Source of the DNA: Bacteroidota bacterium | Lineage (GTDB): Bacteria; Bacteroidota; Bacteroidia; Chitinophagales; Chitinophagaceae | Direction of reading: 5' to 3' | Assembly: GCA_023430465.1 (NCBI GenBank) | Contig: JAEZAM010000060.1 | Location: 1 to 28,951 of the forward strand | Length of the DNA: 28,951 nucleotides | Shown here: positions 1-7,395 of the stretch, one piece after another | Layout: every line of letters begins with the position of its first letter | Position numbering within the stretch: position 1 is the first letter of the stretch | Notes under the pieces: model-generated | Database searches by the model: none | What the model was told of the DNA's origin: nothing | Seen by the model: only the letters and a program-made list of their open reading frames with translations | Translations under genes and position numbers: made by a program

Positions 1-431
1 TCATGCACCTGACCGTTGATTTCGCAGACATCTTCCTCGATGGCGATGTGAAGACCAGCAGCAGCCGGGAAGAGACCATGTTCTACACTAAAGTGACCAA
101 GTCCAAGAATTTCAAAATGGATGCAAAGGTTGGCGCTGATGTAAAAGTGTCAACAAATGGTGCATCTATGTTCTGGAATCATAAAAGCCAGTCGGAAATA
201 TTGAACGTGACCGGCGATATTCATTCCGATATGCCGTTCGCCTCAGGCGTGAGCCAGGATGAGACAAAGGAAGTACTTCGTAAAAAGGACAACCTGTTTG
301 CAAAGGATTTCAACATGACGCCGATGGTAGTTACCACAACAAAGGAAAAATACATGGCAGCAGCAAAGAAAGCACTGGAGAATTACGCCGACGCTTTTGT
401 GGCCAGGGTGAAACTCAGTAAAAAAGATTAA
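1..431 (+). CDS. C-terminal part of an unrecognised protein (5' end outside window)
   Basis: The reading frame is open from the first base of the window to a TAA at 429-431. The first ATG (base 3) is probably internal, so about 142 C-terminal residues are visible. The segment is soluble in character, rich in Lys, Asp, Ser and Thr, with no membrane span and no motif I recognise. It ends with a Lys/Ala-rich helix-like stretch (KYMAAAKKALENYADAF) and a KLSKKD tail. A strong intrinsic terminator follows 19 bases after the stop, so it ends its transcription unit before recN. Function unknown; the frame and the 3' end are well supported. Confidence 0.6.
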   Translation, partial: MHLTVDFADIFLDGDVKTSSSREETMFYTKVTKSKNFKMDAKVGADVKVSTNGASMFWNHKSQSEILNVTGDIHSDMPFASGVSQDETKEVLRKKDNLFAKDFNMTPMVVTTTKEKYMAAAKKALENYADAFVARVKLSKKD

Positions 432-448
432 TACCCGTTTTTTTGGGA

Positions 449-483
449 GTAAATGGCCGGCCTGATAGCCGGCCATTTTTTTA
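449..483 (+). terminator. Rho-independent terminator after the first gene
   Basis: An 11-bp perfect stem (arms 451-461 and 468-478, GC-rich core GGCCGGC/GCCGGCC) with a 6-base loop CTGATA is followed by a run of T. It lies between the partial first gene and recN and is oriented to stop rightward transcription. Confidence 0.88.
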
Positions 484-489
484 TCTTCG
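482..489 (+). promoter_or_regulatory. Possible -7 element of recN
   Basis: TATCTTCG resembles the Bacteroidota -7 consensus TAnnTTTG with one mismatch. It lies only 4 bases before the recN ATG and directly after the terminator, which would give a leaderless or nearly leaderless mRNA. No clear TTTG -33 box was found, so this is tentative. Confidence 0.35.
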
Positions 490-493
490 TTCC

Positions 494-2149
494 ATGCTGC
501 GGCAATTAGCGATACAGAACTATGCGATCATTGACGAACTGGACATCCGGTTCTCAGGACATTTCAACGTTATTACCGGTGAAACCGGGGCGGGTAAATC
601 AATTATCATGGGTGCGCTGGGGCTCATACTCGGTGAGCGTGCTGACTCATCCGTGCTGGTGAACAAGGAAAAAAAATGCATTGTGGAAGGTTTCTTTCAC
701 ATGACCGGACAAGCCGCTGTGCGGGAATTTCTTTTGCGTCATGAACTGGATACGGAAGAAGAGCTGGTAATCCGTCGTGAGATCGCCGTCAATGGAAAAT
801 CACGCGCATTCATCAATGATACACCCGTTAACCTGACCCAATTGCAGGAACTCAGTTCATTGCTGGTGGATCTACATCAGCAATTCGATACCCTGGCGAT
901 CGGGGAGTCGGATTTTCAGCGCGAAGTCATCGATGCGCTTGCGGGTGATGCTGCAGTGCTTGGTGAGTACCGCATTGCTTATGATAAATGGAAAACAGCA
1001 GATACCAGGCTGAGCTTACTGCGTGAAGAGAAGGTTAGAGCCGACAAAGACGCAGACTACAACAGGTTCCAGTACAACGAGCTGGAGGAGGCGGATCTGA
1101 AGGAAAATGAACTGGAGGAAATTGATGCCTCTTTGCGGATGCTGGGCAATGCCGAAGGAATAAAGTCAGCATTGAGCCGCGTGTATTTTGAGCTGGACAG
1201 TTCAGAAACACCGATCGTGCAACAGTTGAAGTCAATGATCAATCAATTGCAGCCATTTGTCGGCAGTCATGCATCTCTCGAAGCCTTGATTGCCCGTCTG
1301 CAGTCAGCACAGATCGAGCTCCAGGATATTGCAGATGAAACGGACCGGATCAGTGATGCCATCAATTACGATCCTGCCAGGATCGAAGAAATGAGTGAGC
1401 GATTATCCCTGGGGTATCGGTTGCAAAAGAAGCATGGCGTGAATTCGACCAACGAGTTGCTGGCCATCCGCACGGAGTTGGCCGGCAAGCTTGATGTATT
1501 GACAAATATTGATCAGAATATCGAGGCTGCTGAAGCAGAAGTAAAGAAATATCAGCAGGAAGCGGGTAAGCTGGCCGCGAAGATCACATCGGCCCGCAAA
1601 GCACAGGCTGCGCCATTGTCGGCACAAGTGAACAAGCTGCTGGCGCAGGTGGGCATGCCGAATGCAGCGTTGAAAGTGGAGTTGAAACCGGTACCGCTGC
1701 ATGCATTTGGAGCAGACCTGGTGGAATTTTTATTCGATGCCAATAAGAGCGGTCAGTTTCAGCCGGTGCGCAAGGTGGCGAGTGGTGGTGAGTTGAGCCG
1801 CTTGATGTTATGTATAAAATCGCTGGTCGCTGCATCGATTGATCTGCCGACAATGATCTTTGATGAGATAGATACGGGTATATCCGGTGAAGCAGCACGG
1901 CAGGTAGGGCTCATCATGAGGGACCTTGCAAAGGAACGGCAGTTGATATGTATCACGCATCAGCCGCAGATTGCGGGAAAGGCGGACGCGCATTATTTCG
2001 TGTATAAGGATATTGTAAAAAATTCGGTGAAAACCAACATCCGGCGGCTGGAAACAGACGAGCGAATTACCGCGATTGCACGTATGCTGAGCGGTGAGAA
2101 GCCCACAGCCGCCGCGATGGAAAATGCGCGGGAAATGGTTGCAAACTAG
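494..2149 (+). CDS. recN: DNA repair protein RecN
   Basis: SMC-like ATPase that acts in recombinational repair of double-strand breaks. The Walker A motif GETGAGKS is at residues 29-36, a long coiled-coil-forming middle region follows, the ABC signature SGGELSR is near residue 429 and the Walker B stretch MIFDEIDTG near residue 455. The length of 551 aa matches the family (about 550). The frame is open upstream to 443, but the conserved N-terminus begins at MLRQLAIQNYAIIDELDI, and the upstream 17 codons would run through the terminator hairpin, so the ATG at 494 is preferred. It looks monocistronic, with REP-like sequence downstream. Confidence 0.95.
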   Translation: MLRQLAIQNYAIIDELDIRFSGHFNVITGETGAGKSIIMGALGLILGERADSSVLVNKEKKCIVEGFFHMTGQAAVREFLLRHELDTEEELVIRREIAVNGKSRAFINDTPVNLTQLQELSSLLVDLHQQFDTLAIGESDFQREVIDALAGDAAVLGEYRIAYDKWKTADTRLSLLREEKVRADKDADYNRFQYNELEEADLKENELEEIDASLRMLGNAEGIKSALSRVYFELDSSETPIVQQLKSMINQLQPFVGSHASLEALIARLQSAQIELQDIADETDRISDAINYDPARIEEMSERLSLGYRLQKKHGVNSTNELLAIRTELAGKLDVLTNIDQNIEAAEAEVKKYQQEAGKLAAKITSARKAQAAPLSAQVNKLLAQVGMPNAALKVELKPVPLHAFGADLVEFLFDANKSGQFQPVRKVASGGELSRLMLCIKSLVAASIDLPTMIFDEIDTGISGEAARQVGLIMRDLAKERQLICITHQPQIAGKADAHYFVYKDIVKNSVKTNIRRLETDERITAIARMLSGEKPTAAAMENAREMVAN

Positions 2150-2161
2150 TCAAAAACGGAA

Positions 2162-2188
2162 GTTGTCAACCTTTAAAAGGTTGACAAC
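2162..2188. repeat. REP-like palindrome, copy 1
   Basis: A 27-base inverted repeat: arms GTTGTCAACC (2162-2171) and GGTTGACAAC (2179-2188) around an A/T-only centre TTTAAAA. Copy 2 lies 123 bases downstream. It starts 12 bases after the recN stop. There is no T-run, so it is not a typical intrinsic terminator. Confidence 0.8.
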
Positions 2189-2195
2189 CCTGGCG

Positions 2196-2208
2196 GCAGG
2201 CTGCCTGC
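2196..2208. repeat. Short GC-rich inverted repeat between the two palindromes
   Basis: GCAGGC-T-GCCTGC is a compact perfect inverted repeat directly downstream of palindrome copy 1. It may be part of the same composite intergenic element. Confidence 0.4.
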
Positions 2209-2284
2209 AAGGAGGCATAAAAACCTCAGCGCGACGGTGATCGAAACACGATGGAAACTTGTTACAAACTACGCAAAAATGAAA

Positions 2285-2311
2285 GTTGTCAACCTTTTAA
2301 AGGTTGACAAC
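2285..2311. repeat. REP-like palindrome, copy 2
   Basis: Same arms as copy 1, GTTGTCAACC (2285-2294) and GGTTGACAAC (2302-2311), with the centre TTTTAAA, the reverse complement of the copy-1 centre. The flanking AA before the element is also shared. It lies 72 bases before the DinB-like start codon. Confidence 0.8.
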
Positions 2312-2383
2312 CTTTGGCTAAATCTTGACAAAAGCAAAGATTTTTCGAAGGGGCGGCGGGTAGCTTCGCAAAAACAAATCAAG

Positions 2384-2971
2384 ATGAAGACAATCAAATC
2401 TGCTGACCTGCTGGATCAACTCTCCGCCGATACGCGCACCATCCTGGCAACCGTCATCCGCCTTCGTGCTGAAGATCCGGCCACGCTGCTGGCCAGCCCC
2501 GCCCCCGGTGCATGGAGCGTTGCTCAAATTCTCGAACACCTCAATAGTTACGGCCGTTATTATCTCCCTGCCCTCGAAAGAGCCCTTCAACAAAAAAGCG
2601 CTTCGACCGAATGGTATACTCCAGGCTGGCTCGGTAATTATTTTACCAATCTGATCAGCCCGACGACTGAGGGGCAGGTCAAATCAAAAATGAAATCACC
2701 AAAAGAACATGCCCCGGCTCCACATATCGATATCAATCCCGTTGTTGAAACCTTCATAGCACAACAACATATTCTGCTGGGATTACTTGAAAAAGCGAAA
2801 TCGAAAAACATCGGCACCATCCGTGTACCAATTTCCATCAGCAAAATGATCCGGTTAAAGGCAGGCGATACATTCCGTTTTCTCGTTGGGCATGAGCAGC
2901 GACACTTTCTTCAAATCGAGCGGACCCTTCAAACCTTGAAATCAACACCCATCAGGTTTGCCCATGCATAA
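2384..2971 (+). CDS. DinB-like (DinB_2 superfamily) protein
   Basis: A 195-aa protein with the layout of DinB/YfiT-like four-helix metalloproteins. It has an N-terminal helix (SADLLDQLSADTRTIL), a P-x-x-x-W-S-x-x-Q-I-L-E-H-L motif that supplies the first His, and a C-terminal GHEQRHFLQIER helix whose H-x3-H pair would complete the metal triad. Family members include thiol-dependent transferases and many uncharacterised proteins; the substrate cannot be read from sequence. The frame extends upstream to 2237, but that extension would translate through the palindrome at 2285-2311, so the ATG at 2384 (MKTIKSADLL) is chosen. Confidence 0.75.
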   Translation: MKTIKSADLLDQLSADTRTILATVIRLRAEDPATLLASPAPGAWSVAQILEHLNSYGRYYLPALERALQQKSASTEWYTPGWLGNYFTNLISPTTEGQVKSKMKSPKEHAPAPHIDINPVVETFIAQQHILLGLLEKAKSKNIGTIRVPISISKMIRLKAGDTFRFLVGHEQRHFLQIERTLQTLKSTPIRFAHA

Positions 2972-2999
2972 AAAAGCCCGGTCATGAATGACCCGGCTT
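2970..2999 (-). terminator. Intrinsic terminator of the leftward rimM transcript
   Basis: Arms AAGCCcGGTCAT (2974-2985) and ATGACCcGGCTT (2988-2999) form a 12-bp stem with one C-C mismatch. On the minus strand the hairpin is followed by a T-run (the A-run at 2970-2975). It overlaps the stop codon of the convergent DinB-like gene. There is no T-run on the plus side, so it serves the minus strand. Confidence 0.7.
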
Positions 3000-3106
3000 C
3001 ACCAAAACTACTGCTTATGAGAAACTATTTCTCTGCAAAGATGCCGGCGAAGCCGATCTCAGCAAATCACTCAAATGGCTTACACTGTCACCGATACCGG
3101 TGACCA

Positions 3107-3625
3107 TCAGCCAAGGTATATGTCAAGCAGGCCATCAGGAAGTGTGACGAATACCTGCTTTTTTCGATGATCAACCTTTTCAAGGCTGTCCTCATGTAAA
3201 GGGATCAATACCTCTTTCCCTTTTATTTCAATGCGGCATAACAACTGGTGTGGCTGTTCAATGATCTCGAGGATAGCACCGAGGGGAGTGGCATCATCAA
3301 CAATGGTATAACCCAACAGGTTGACCGGCGCTGACTTTGCTGCATATTTCTTGAAGTCCTGTTCCGGCAACCAGACCTCTTTCTGGTTGAGCCCATTGGC
3401 TGCTTCTTTTGAGTCAAGTCCTTCCAGTTTGAGATAAACCTCCGAGTCATTTTTGATGGTGACAGATTCAATGAACCAGGGCAGGAACGATTGAGACCGG
3501 TCTTCGATAAAGATCGCCTGTAAACCTTTGAGCCCGGTCTTTTTGCCAAAGGAATGCCGAAACACCACTTCGCCTTTGAGGCCATGTGTGCCCGCAATTT
3601 TACCTGTCTTGTAGTATTCAGCCAT
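3107..3625 (-). CDS. rimM: Ribosome maturation factor RimM
   Basis: 16S rRNA processing factor that binds ribosomal protein S19 in the 30S head during small-subunit assembly. The N-terminal RimM barrel opens with the classic KTGKIAGTHGLKGEVVFRHSF; the C-terminal PRC-barrel-like part includes LLGYTIVDD and the EVLIPLHEDSLEKVD stretch (compare the family's LIPfv.d.v..vD). Length 172 aa is normal. It lies downstream of rpsP, the usual partner, but a hairpin with a T-run stands between them (3641-3671). The expected trmD and rplS do not follow; the next gene is convergent. Confidence 0.93.
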   Translation of the reverse strand: MAEYYKTGKIAGTHGLKGEVVFRHSFGKKTGLKGLQAIFIEDRSQSFLPWFIESVTIKNDSEVYLKLEGLDSKEAANGLNQKEVWLPEQDFKKYAAKSAPVNLLGYTIVDDATPLGAILEIIEQPHQLLCRIEIKGKEVLIPLHEDSLEKVDHRKKQVFVTLPDGLLDIYLG

Positions 3626-3640
3626 CTGGATTGCTTTGAT

Positions 3641-3671
3641 AAAAAAAAGGCGACATTGTAAAATGTCGCCT
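3641..3671 (-). terminator. Intrinsic terminator between rpsP and rimM
   Basis: A 10-bp perfect stem, AGGCGACATT (3648-3657) and AATGTCGCCT (3662-3671), with a 4-base loop. Read leftward it is followed by eight T (A-run 3641-3648). It lies 46 bases after the rpsP stop and 15 bases before the rimM start codon. Confidence 0.82.
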
Positions 3672-3717
3672 CATGAACTTTCAGGATCGGATGGATGCAG
3701 CTTAGCTGCATGACAAT

Positions 3718-4161
3718 TTATCCTTCACTACCGTTTCCTTCGGTCCTTCTTTCAGGTCGGCGACCTGGCATCGGACGGCGGGATCTTTTCTGACGGTGAG
3801 CTTCTTCCTGGCGTTTTTTCACCTGCGCTTCATGCTCAGCACTCCACTTGGTGAATTTTTCCATTGCAGTTGCATCATCAAACAATCCGAGACCAACTCC
3901 GCGGAGAAGGTGCTTCAGGTACAATACACCTTTGAAGCTCAGGATACGGCGAACGGTGTCCGTAGGGGTAGCACCTTTGTTCAGCCACTCAAGCGCCTTC
4001 TGACGATCAAGCTGAATTGTAGCAGGAACAGTCAGGGGATTGTAAGTACCTAATTTTTGGATGAATTTACCATCGCGGGGACTGCGGGAGTCTGCAATTA
4101 CGATGAAATAGAAAGGTCTTTTCTTAGACCCGTGGCGTTGGAGCCGGATTTTCGCTGCCAT
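3718..4161 (-). CDS. rpsP: 30S ribosomal protein S16
   Basis: The S16 core is at residues 1-85: MAAKIRLQRHGSKKRPFYFI, then the ADSRSPRDGKFIQKLGTYNP stretch and the SFKGVLYLKHLLRG helix. A C-terminal extension of about 55 residues becomes strongly basic (KKRQEEAHRQKRSRRP..RRPERR). At 147 aa it is much longer than enterobacterial S16 (82 aa); long C-terminal tails are usual for Bacteroidota S16. The frame continues upstream to 4191, but the conserved start is the ATG at 4159-4161. It lies downstream of ffh with a 226-base gap holding repeats. Confidence 0.95.
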   Translation of the reverse strand: MAAKIRLQRHGSKKRPFYFIVIADSRSPRDGKFIQKLGTYNPLTVPATIQLDRQKALEWLNKGATPTDTVRRILSFKGVLYLKHLLRGVGLGLFDDATAMEKFTKWSAEHEAQVKKRQEEAHRQKRSRRPMPGRRPERRTEGNGSEG

Positions 4162-4186
4162 TTTAAATAGAAATTTAAAGGCGTTA

Positions 4187-4219
4187 AACAATAATTGTTA
4201 AGTCCGGTAGATACCGGAC
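4187..4219. repeat. Two adjacent inverted repeats upstream of rpsP
   Basis: AACAAT-A-ATTGTT (4187-4199) and GTCCGGTA-GA-TACCGGAC (4202-4219) stand side by side 25-58 bases upstream of the rpsP start. They could be a leader structure or protein-binding site for rpsP. Neither is followed by a T-run. Confidence 0.4.
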
Positions 4220-4276
4220 GGCAAAAGTAAGGAACCGATCCGGAAAAGACAAACCATCTTTTGATGAGCGGCCAAT

Positions 4277-4309
4277 GTGAGTGCGGAGAGCGGAGAGTGG
4301 AGTGCGGAG
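4277..4309. repeat. GGAGTG/GGAGAG low-complexity repeat
   Basis: Imperfect tandem units of 6-8 bases (GAGTGCG, GAGAGCG, GAGAGTG, GAGTGCG) between ffh and rpsP. A very similar tract occurs at 9473-9505. A GATGCTGGAT word lies near both tracts. Confidence 0.6.
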
Positions 4310-4387
4310 ATAAGTAAATGAAAAACTAATTGTTGCGCATCCAGCATCCCACCTCCGGTTCGCTCCGACAGGCAGACCCGCATCCCG

Positions 4388-5713
4388 TCATCTCCGCATC
4401 CCCGGCATCATCTTGCCGAACATATTCATCTTATTCATTCCTTTCATCATGTCACGCATCTGCTCGAATTGTTTCATGAATGCATTTACCTCGCTGATAT
4501 CCTTGCCTGCCCCGGCTGCGATACGTTTCCGGCGGCTGCCATCGATCAGGTCCGGATCAGCGCGCTCCGCAGGCGTCATCGAGTTGATCATCGCCTCGAT
4601 TCCCTTGAAAGAGTCATCATTGATGTCAAGATCTTTTATTTTGCTGCCTAACCCCGGGATCATACCCAACAGGTCCTTCATATTACCCATCTTCTTGATC
4701 TGCTCCAATTGCATCTTGAAGTCGGCAAAATCGAATTTATTCTTCCGGATCTTACTCTCCAGCTTTTTCGCCTGCTCTTCATCAAACTGAGCCTGTGCCT
4801 TTTCAACGAGGGAGGTGATATCACCCATTCCCAGGATCCGCTGTGCCATCCGCTCAGGATAAAATACATCCAGCGTATCCATCTTTTCACCGCTGCTGAT
4901 AAACTTGATCGGCTTATTTACGGTATACTTGATGGAAAGCGCCGCACCACCGCGGGTATCACCATCCAGTTTGGTCAATACAACACCGCTGAAATCAAGA
5001 CGGTCGTTGAAGGCCTTGGCCGTATTCACTGCATCCTGGCCCGTCATGCTGTCCACTACGAACAGAATCTCGTTGGGGGAAACCGCGTTTTTGATGTTGG
5101 CTACTTCGGTCATCATCGCCTCATCAATGGCGAGACGGCCGGCGGTATCTATGATCAGTACATTGCGATTCTTGCTCCTGGCTTCTTTCAGCGCGTTCTG
5201 TGCAATCGATACTGCATCCTTATTTTCCAACTCGATGTGCACCGGTACGCTGATCTGCTCACCCAGCACACGCAACTGTTCCATCGCGGCAGGCCGATAG
5301 ATGTCCGCGGCAACAAGCATCGGGGAAAGACCTTTTTTGGTTTTGAGATAGCTGGCCAGTTTACCACTGAACGTGGTCTTACCACTACCCTGTAATCCGG
5401 CGATCAGGATCACAGCAGGGTTGCCTTTGGCATTGAACGGTGCTTCGGCGCCGCCCATCAGATCAGCGAGCTCGTCCTTCACGATCTTTGTCATCAACTG
5501 GCCCGGGCTGATGGCGTTTAATACCTTTTCACCCATCGCTTTGTCCTTGATGCGGTCGGTGAATTCCTTGGCTATCTTATAGTTCACATCGGCATCTACC
5601 AGCGCACGACGGATGTCCTTTACGGTAGAAGCTACATTTATCTCTGTGATTCTTCCCTGGCCTTTCAGGTTCTTGAAGGCCGATTCCAGCTTTTCCTGTA
5701 ATGAGTTGAACAT
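4388..5713 (-). CDS. ffh: Signal recognition particle protein Ffh (SRP54)
   Basis: SRP GTPase that binds signal sequences of nascent membrane and exported proteins and docks with FtsY. N domain is at residues 1-90. In the G domain, G1 GLQGSGKTT is at 106-114, the ADIYRPAA stretch at 136-143, G3 DTAGR at 189-193 and G4 TKLDGDTRGGAAL at 247-259. The M domain starts near 300 and ends in a Met-rich tail (MRDMMKGMNKMNMFGKMM). At 441 aa it is full length. It lies between rpoD and rpsP on the same strand; a terminator-like hairpin stands between rpoD and ffh. Confidence 0.97.
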   Translation of the reverse strand: MFNSLQEKLESAFKNLKGQGRITEINVASTVKDIRRALVDADVNYKIAKEFTDRIKDKAMGEKVLNAISPGQLMTKIVKDELADLMGGAEAPFNAKGNPAVILIAGLQGSGKTTFSGKLASYLKTKKGLSPMLVAADIYRPAAMEQLRVLGEQISVPVHIELENKDAVSIAQNALKEARSKNRNVLIIDTAGRLAIDEAMMTEVANIKNAVSPNEILFVVDSMTGQDAVNTAKAFNDRLDFSGVVLTKLDGDTRGGAALSIKYTVNKPIKFISSGEKMDTLDVFYPERMAQRILGMGDITSLVEKAQAQFDEEQAKKLESKIRKNKFDFADFKMQLEQIKKMGNMKDLLGMIPGLGSKIKDLDINDDSFKGIEAMINSMTPAERADPDLIDGSRRKRIAAGAGKDISEVNAFMKQFEQMRDMMKGMNKMNMFGKMMPGMRR

Positions 5714-5750
5714 ACTGCGTTGTTTTTAGGCGGTCGCCTGGACGACAAAT

Positions 5751-5779
5751 AAAAAAGTGAACAGTAAAGTTCACTTTTT
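5751..5779 (-). terminator. Terminator between rpoD and ffh (possibly bidirectional)
   Basis: An 11-bp perfect stem, AAAAAGTGAAC (5752-5762) and GTTCACTTTTT (5769-5779), with loop AGTAAA. Both orientations give T-rich 3' ends; on the minus strand six T follow the core. It sits 70 bases after the rpoD stop. Confidence 0.78.
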
Positions 5780-5788
5780 AACGAGTTG

Positions 5789-5796
5789 CAAATATA
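5789..5796 (-). promoter_or_regulatory. Candidate -7 element upstream of ffh
   Basis: On the minus strand TATATTTG is a perfect TAnnTTTG match, 76 bases before the ffh start codon. If used, the hairpin at 5752-5779 would lie in the ffh 5' leader. The region is A/T-rich and no -33 box is clear, so a chance match is possible. Confidence 0.3.
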
Positions 5797-5849
5797 AAGT
5801 AGAAGTGTAAAAATTAATTCAGTGATTTCTGGTTTTAATGGTGAAACGA

Positions 5850-6716
5850 TCAGCCCAGGTAAACGCGGAGCAGCTTGCAGCGGTTGGTGGTCCTGAGCTT
5901 GGTGATGGCCTTGTCTTTGATCTGCCGAACGCGTTCGCGGGTCAGGTTGAATTTTTCCCCGATATCCTCCAGGCTCATGGGATGATCCACGCCAATGCCG
6001 AAGAAATAGCAGATCACTTCTTTCTGCCGCTCGGTCAGCGTCTTAAGTGACCGTTCGATCTCGGTCTTAAGGGATTCCCGGTGATCAAGGTCGCTGTCGG
6101 TTTTATCCGCATTCGGGTTTTCCAATACGTCCAGCAGTGTACCATCTTCACCTTCTGAAATGGGGGTGTCCATGCTCACATGCCGGGCGGAAATGCCAAG
6201 TGTTGCGGTCACTTCTTCCAGGTCCATCTGGAGCATGTCAGCCAGCTCTTCGGCGGAAGGTTCCCGCTCAAACTGCTGTTCCAGCGTTGAAAATGCCTTC
6301 TGGATGCGGTTTGTGAGCCCTACTTTGTTCAGCGGCAGGCGTACAATCCTCGATTGTTCAGCCAGTGCCTGCAGGATACTCTGGCGAATCCACCACACGG
6401 CATAAGAAATGAATTTGAACCCCCTTGTTTCATCAAACCGCTGGGCGGCTTTGATCAATCCAAGATTGCCCTCATTGATGAGGTCGGGGAGCGATAATCC
6501 CTGATTCTGATACTGTTTGGCAACGGAAACAACAAAGCGAAGGTTGGCTTTGGTGAGACGGTCCAGGGATTTTTGACATCCCTGCCTGATCATGGTAGCG
6601 AGTCTTACTTCCTCTTCTGGCGTGATAAGCTCCACTTTACCGATCTCCTGAAGATACTTCTCCAGGCTTTGAGATTCACGATTCGTAATTGATTTCGTGA
6701 TCTTCAATTGGCGCAT
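5850..6716 (-). CDS. rpoD: RNA polymerase primary sigma factor (RpoD/SigA, Bacteroidota type)
   Basis: Housekeeping sigma factor. The start MRQLKITKSITNRES is the characteristic start of Bacteroidota primary sigma factors, which lack region 1.1. Region 1.2 is at about 17-48, region 2 at 55-125 with DLINEGNLGLIKAAQRFD and the FKFISYAVWWIRQSI promoter-melting helix, region 3 at 130-205, and region 4 at 220-285 with the helix-turn-helix SLEDIGEKFNLTRERVRQIK. Length 288 aa is normal for the phylum. An ATG two codons upstream (6720-6722) would add Met-Ser; the family's usual start is preferred. The rightward neighbour is divergent across a 301-base region. Confidence 0.95.
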   Translation of the reverse strand: MRQLKITKSITNRESQSLEKYLQEIGKVELITPEEEVRLATMIRQGCQKSLDRLTKANLRFVVSVAKQYQNQGLSLPDLINEGNLGLIKAAQRFDETRGFKFISYAVWWIRQSILQALAEQSRIVRLPLNKVGLTNRIQKAFSTLEQQFEREPSAEELADMLQMDLEEVTATLGISARHVSMDTPISEGEDGTLLDVLENPNADKTDSDLDHRESLKTEIERSLKTLTERQKEVICYFFGIGVDHPMSLEDIGEKFNLTRERVRQIKDKAITKLRTTNRCKLLRVYLG

Positions 6717-6722
6717 ACTCAT

Positions 6723-6960
6723 AGGTTTGGTTTTAGACGGTATTTTAAGGGTTTGAAATAGTTTTGGTAAATACTCCTTTAAAATGACCCATCACAGATT
6801 CTGGTGGTCTTCAATCATATTGGACTTCAGAACTAATTTAGGGCATATGCCTATATGCCCCAAAAAATTCTTTCACAAGTCTTTAACGCACATATATACC
6901 TTTTATTTTAAAAATGACGATTTAGCCTGTAAATAACCCGAAAAATAAACGGGAAATAAG
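6723..6960. promoter_or_regulatory. Intergenic control region between rpoD and the START-like gene, with a palindrome
   Basis: A/T-rich region without a gene. It holds a clean 8-bp inverted repeat, GGGCATAT (6841-6848) and ATATGCCC (6853-6860), with loop GCCT, about 125 bases upstream of rpoD. A weak leftward -7-like word TATGATTG lies at 6812-6819 (minus strand, one mismatch). A smaller CCCG...CGGG dyad lies near 6936-6953. No T-run follows any of these, so they look like binding sites or leader structures rather than terminators. Confidence 0.4.
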
Positions 6961-6990
6961 TTTGCCGGGACGATTTATTATTTATTATTG
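6961..6990 (+). promoter_or_regulatory. Promoter of the START-like gene
   Basis: A TTTG -33 box (6961-6964) and a TATTATTG -7 box (6983-6990, one mismatch to TAnnTTTG) are separated by 18 bases, close to the spacing of Bacteroidota sigma-A promoters. The start codon follows 27 bases after the -7 box. Confidence 0.5.
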
Positions 6991-7017
6991 CAGCAATAGA
7001 ACGACACATTAAAACCG

Positions 7018-7395
7018 ATGAGCAAGCAATTATATACCCTTGAATTCCCCGTCAGGTGTTCACCTTCAATCCTCTATGAATTTCTTTCAACTCCTGCCGG
7101 TCTGGGCGAATGGTTTGCCGATAAGGTAGATGAGCGTGACAATATTTTCTATTTTGGGTGGAATGGTTCTTTTGACACGGCCGAGGTCCTCGAGAGCGAG
7201 GAAGCCAAATTCATCCGGTTCCGCTGGCTTGAGGCGCCCAAGGGGGAGTACTTCGAATTTGCCATTGAAAAATCCGAGATCACCAACCAAACCATCCTGG
7301 TGGTAAAGGATTTTGCGGAGAAAAAAGATATCAAAGACCAGAGCCTGCTCTGGGATCACCAGGTCAAAGACCTGTTTCACCGCCTGGGTAACTAA
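7018..7395 (+). CDS. START-like domain (SRPBCC superfamily) protein
   Basis: A 125-aa single-domain protein with the helix-grip pattern of the SRPBCC/AHSA1 superfamily. The N-terminal strand leads into SPSILYEFLSTPAGLGEWFADKV, followed by alternating strands (FYFGWNGSFDTAEVLE, FIRFRWLE, FEFAIEK) and a long C-terminal helix (LWDHQVKDLFHRLG). This compact version is a small conserved protein in Bacteroidota; ligand and role are unknown to me. The stop overlaps the stop of the convergent gene at 7392 by 4 bases. It has its own promoter (6961-6990), divergent from rpoD. Confidence 0.8.
   Translation: MSKQLYTLEFPVRCSPSILYEFLSTPAGLGEWFADKVDERDNIFYFGWNGSFDTAEVLESEEAKFIRFRWLEAPKGEYFEFAIEKSEITNQTILVVKDFAEKKDIKDQSLLWDHQVKDLFHRLGN

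Noticed and set aside
443..493. Upstream in-frame extension of recN
   Set aside because: It would translate through the terminator hairpin, and the conserved protein begins at 494.
2237..2383. N-terminal extension of the DinB-like gene
   Set aside because: It would translate the REP-like palindrome; no conserved character in the extra residues.
3087..3104. GTCACCG-ATAC-CGGTGAC hairpin after rimM as terminator
   Set aside because: No T-run on either strand; the hairpin at 2970-2999 is a better terminator.
4709..5395. Long plus-strand ORF (228 aa) inside ffh
   Set aside because: Antisense to a strongly conserved ffh G domain; no recognisable motif.
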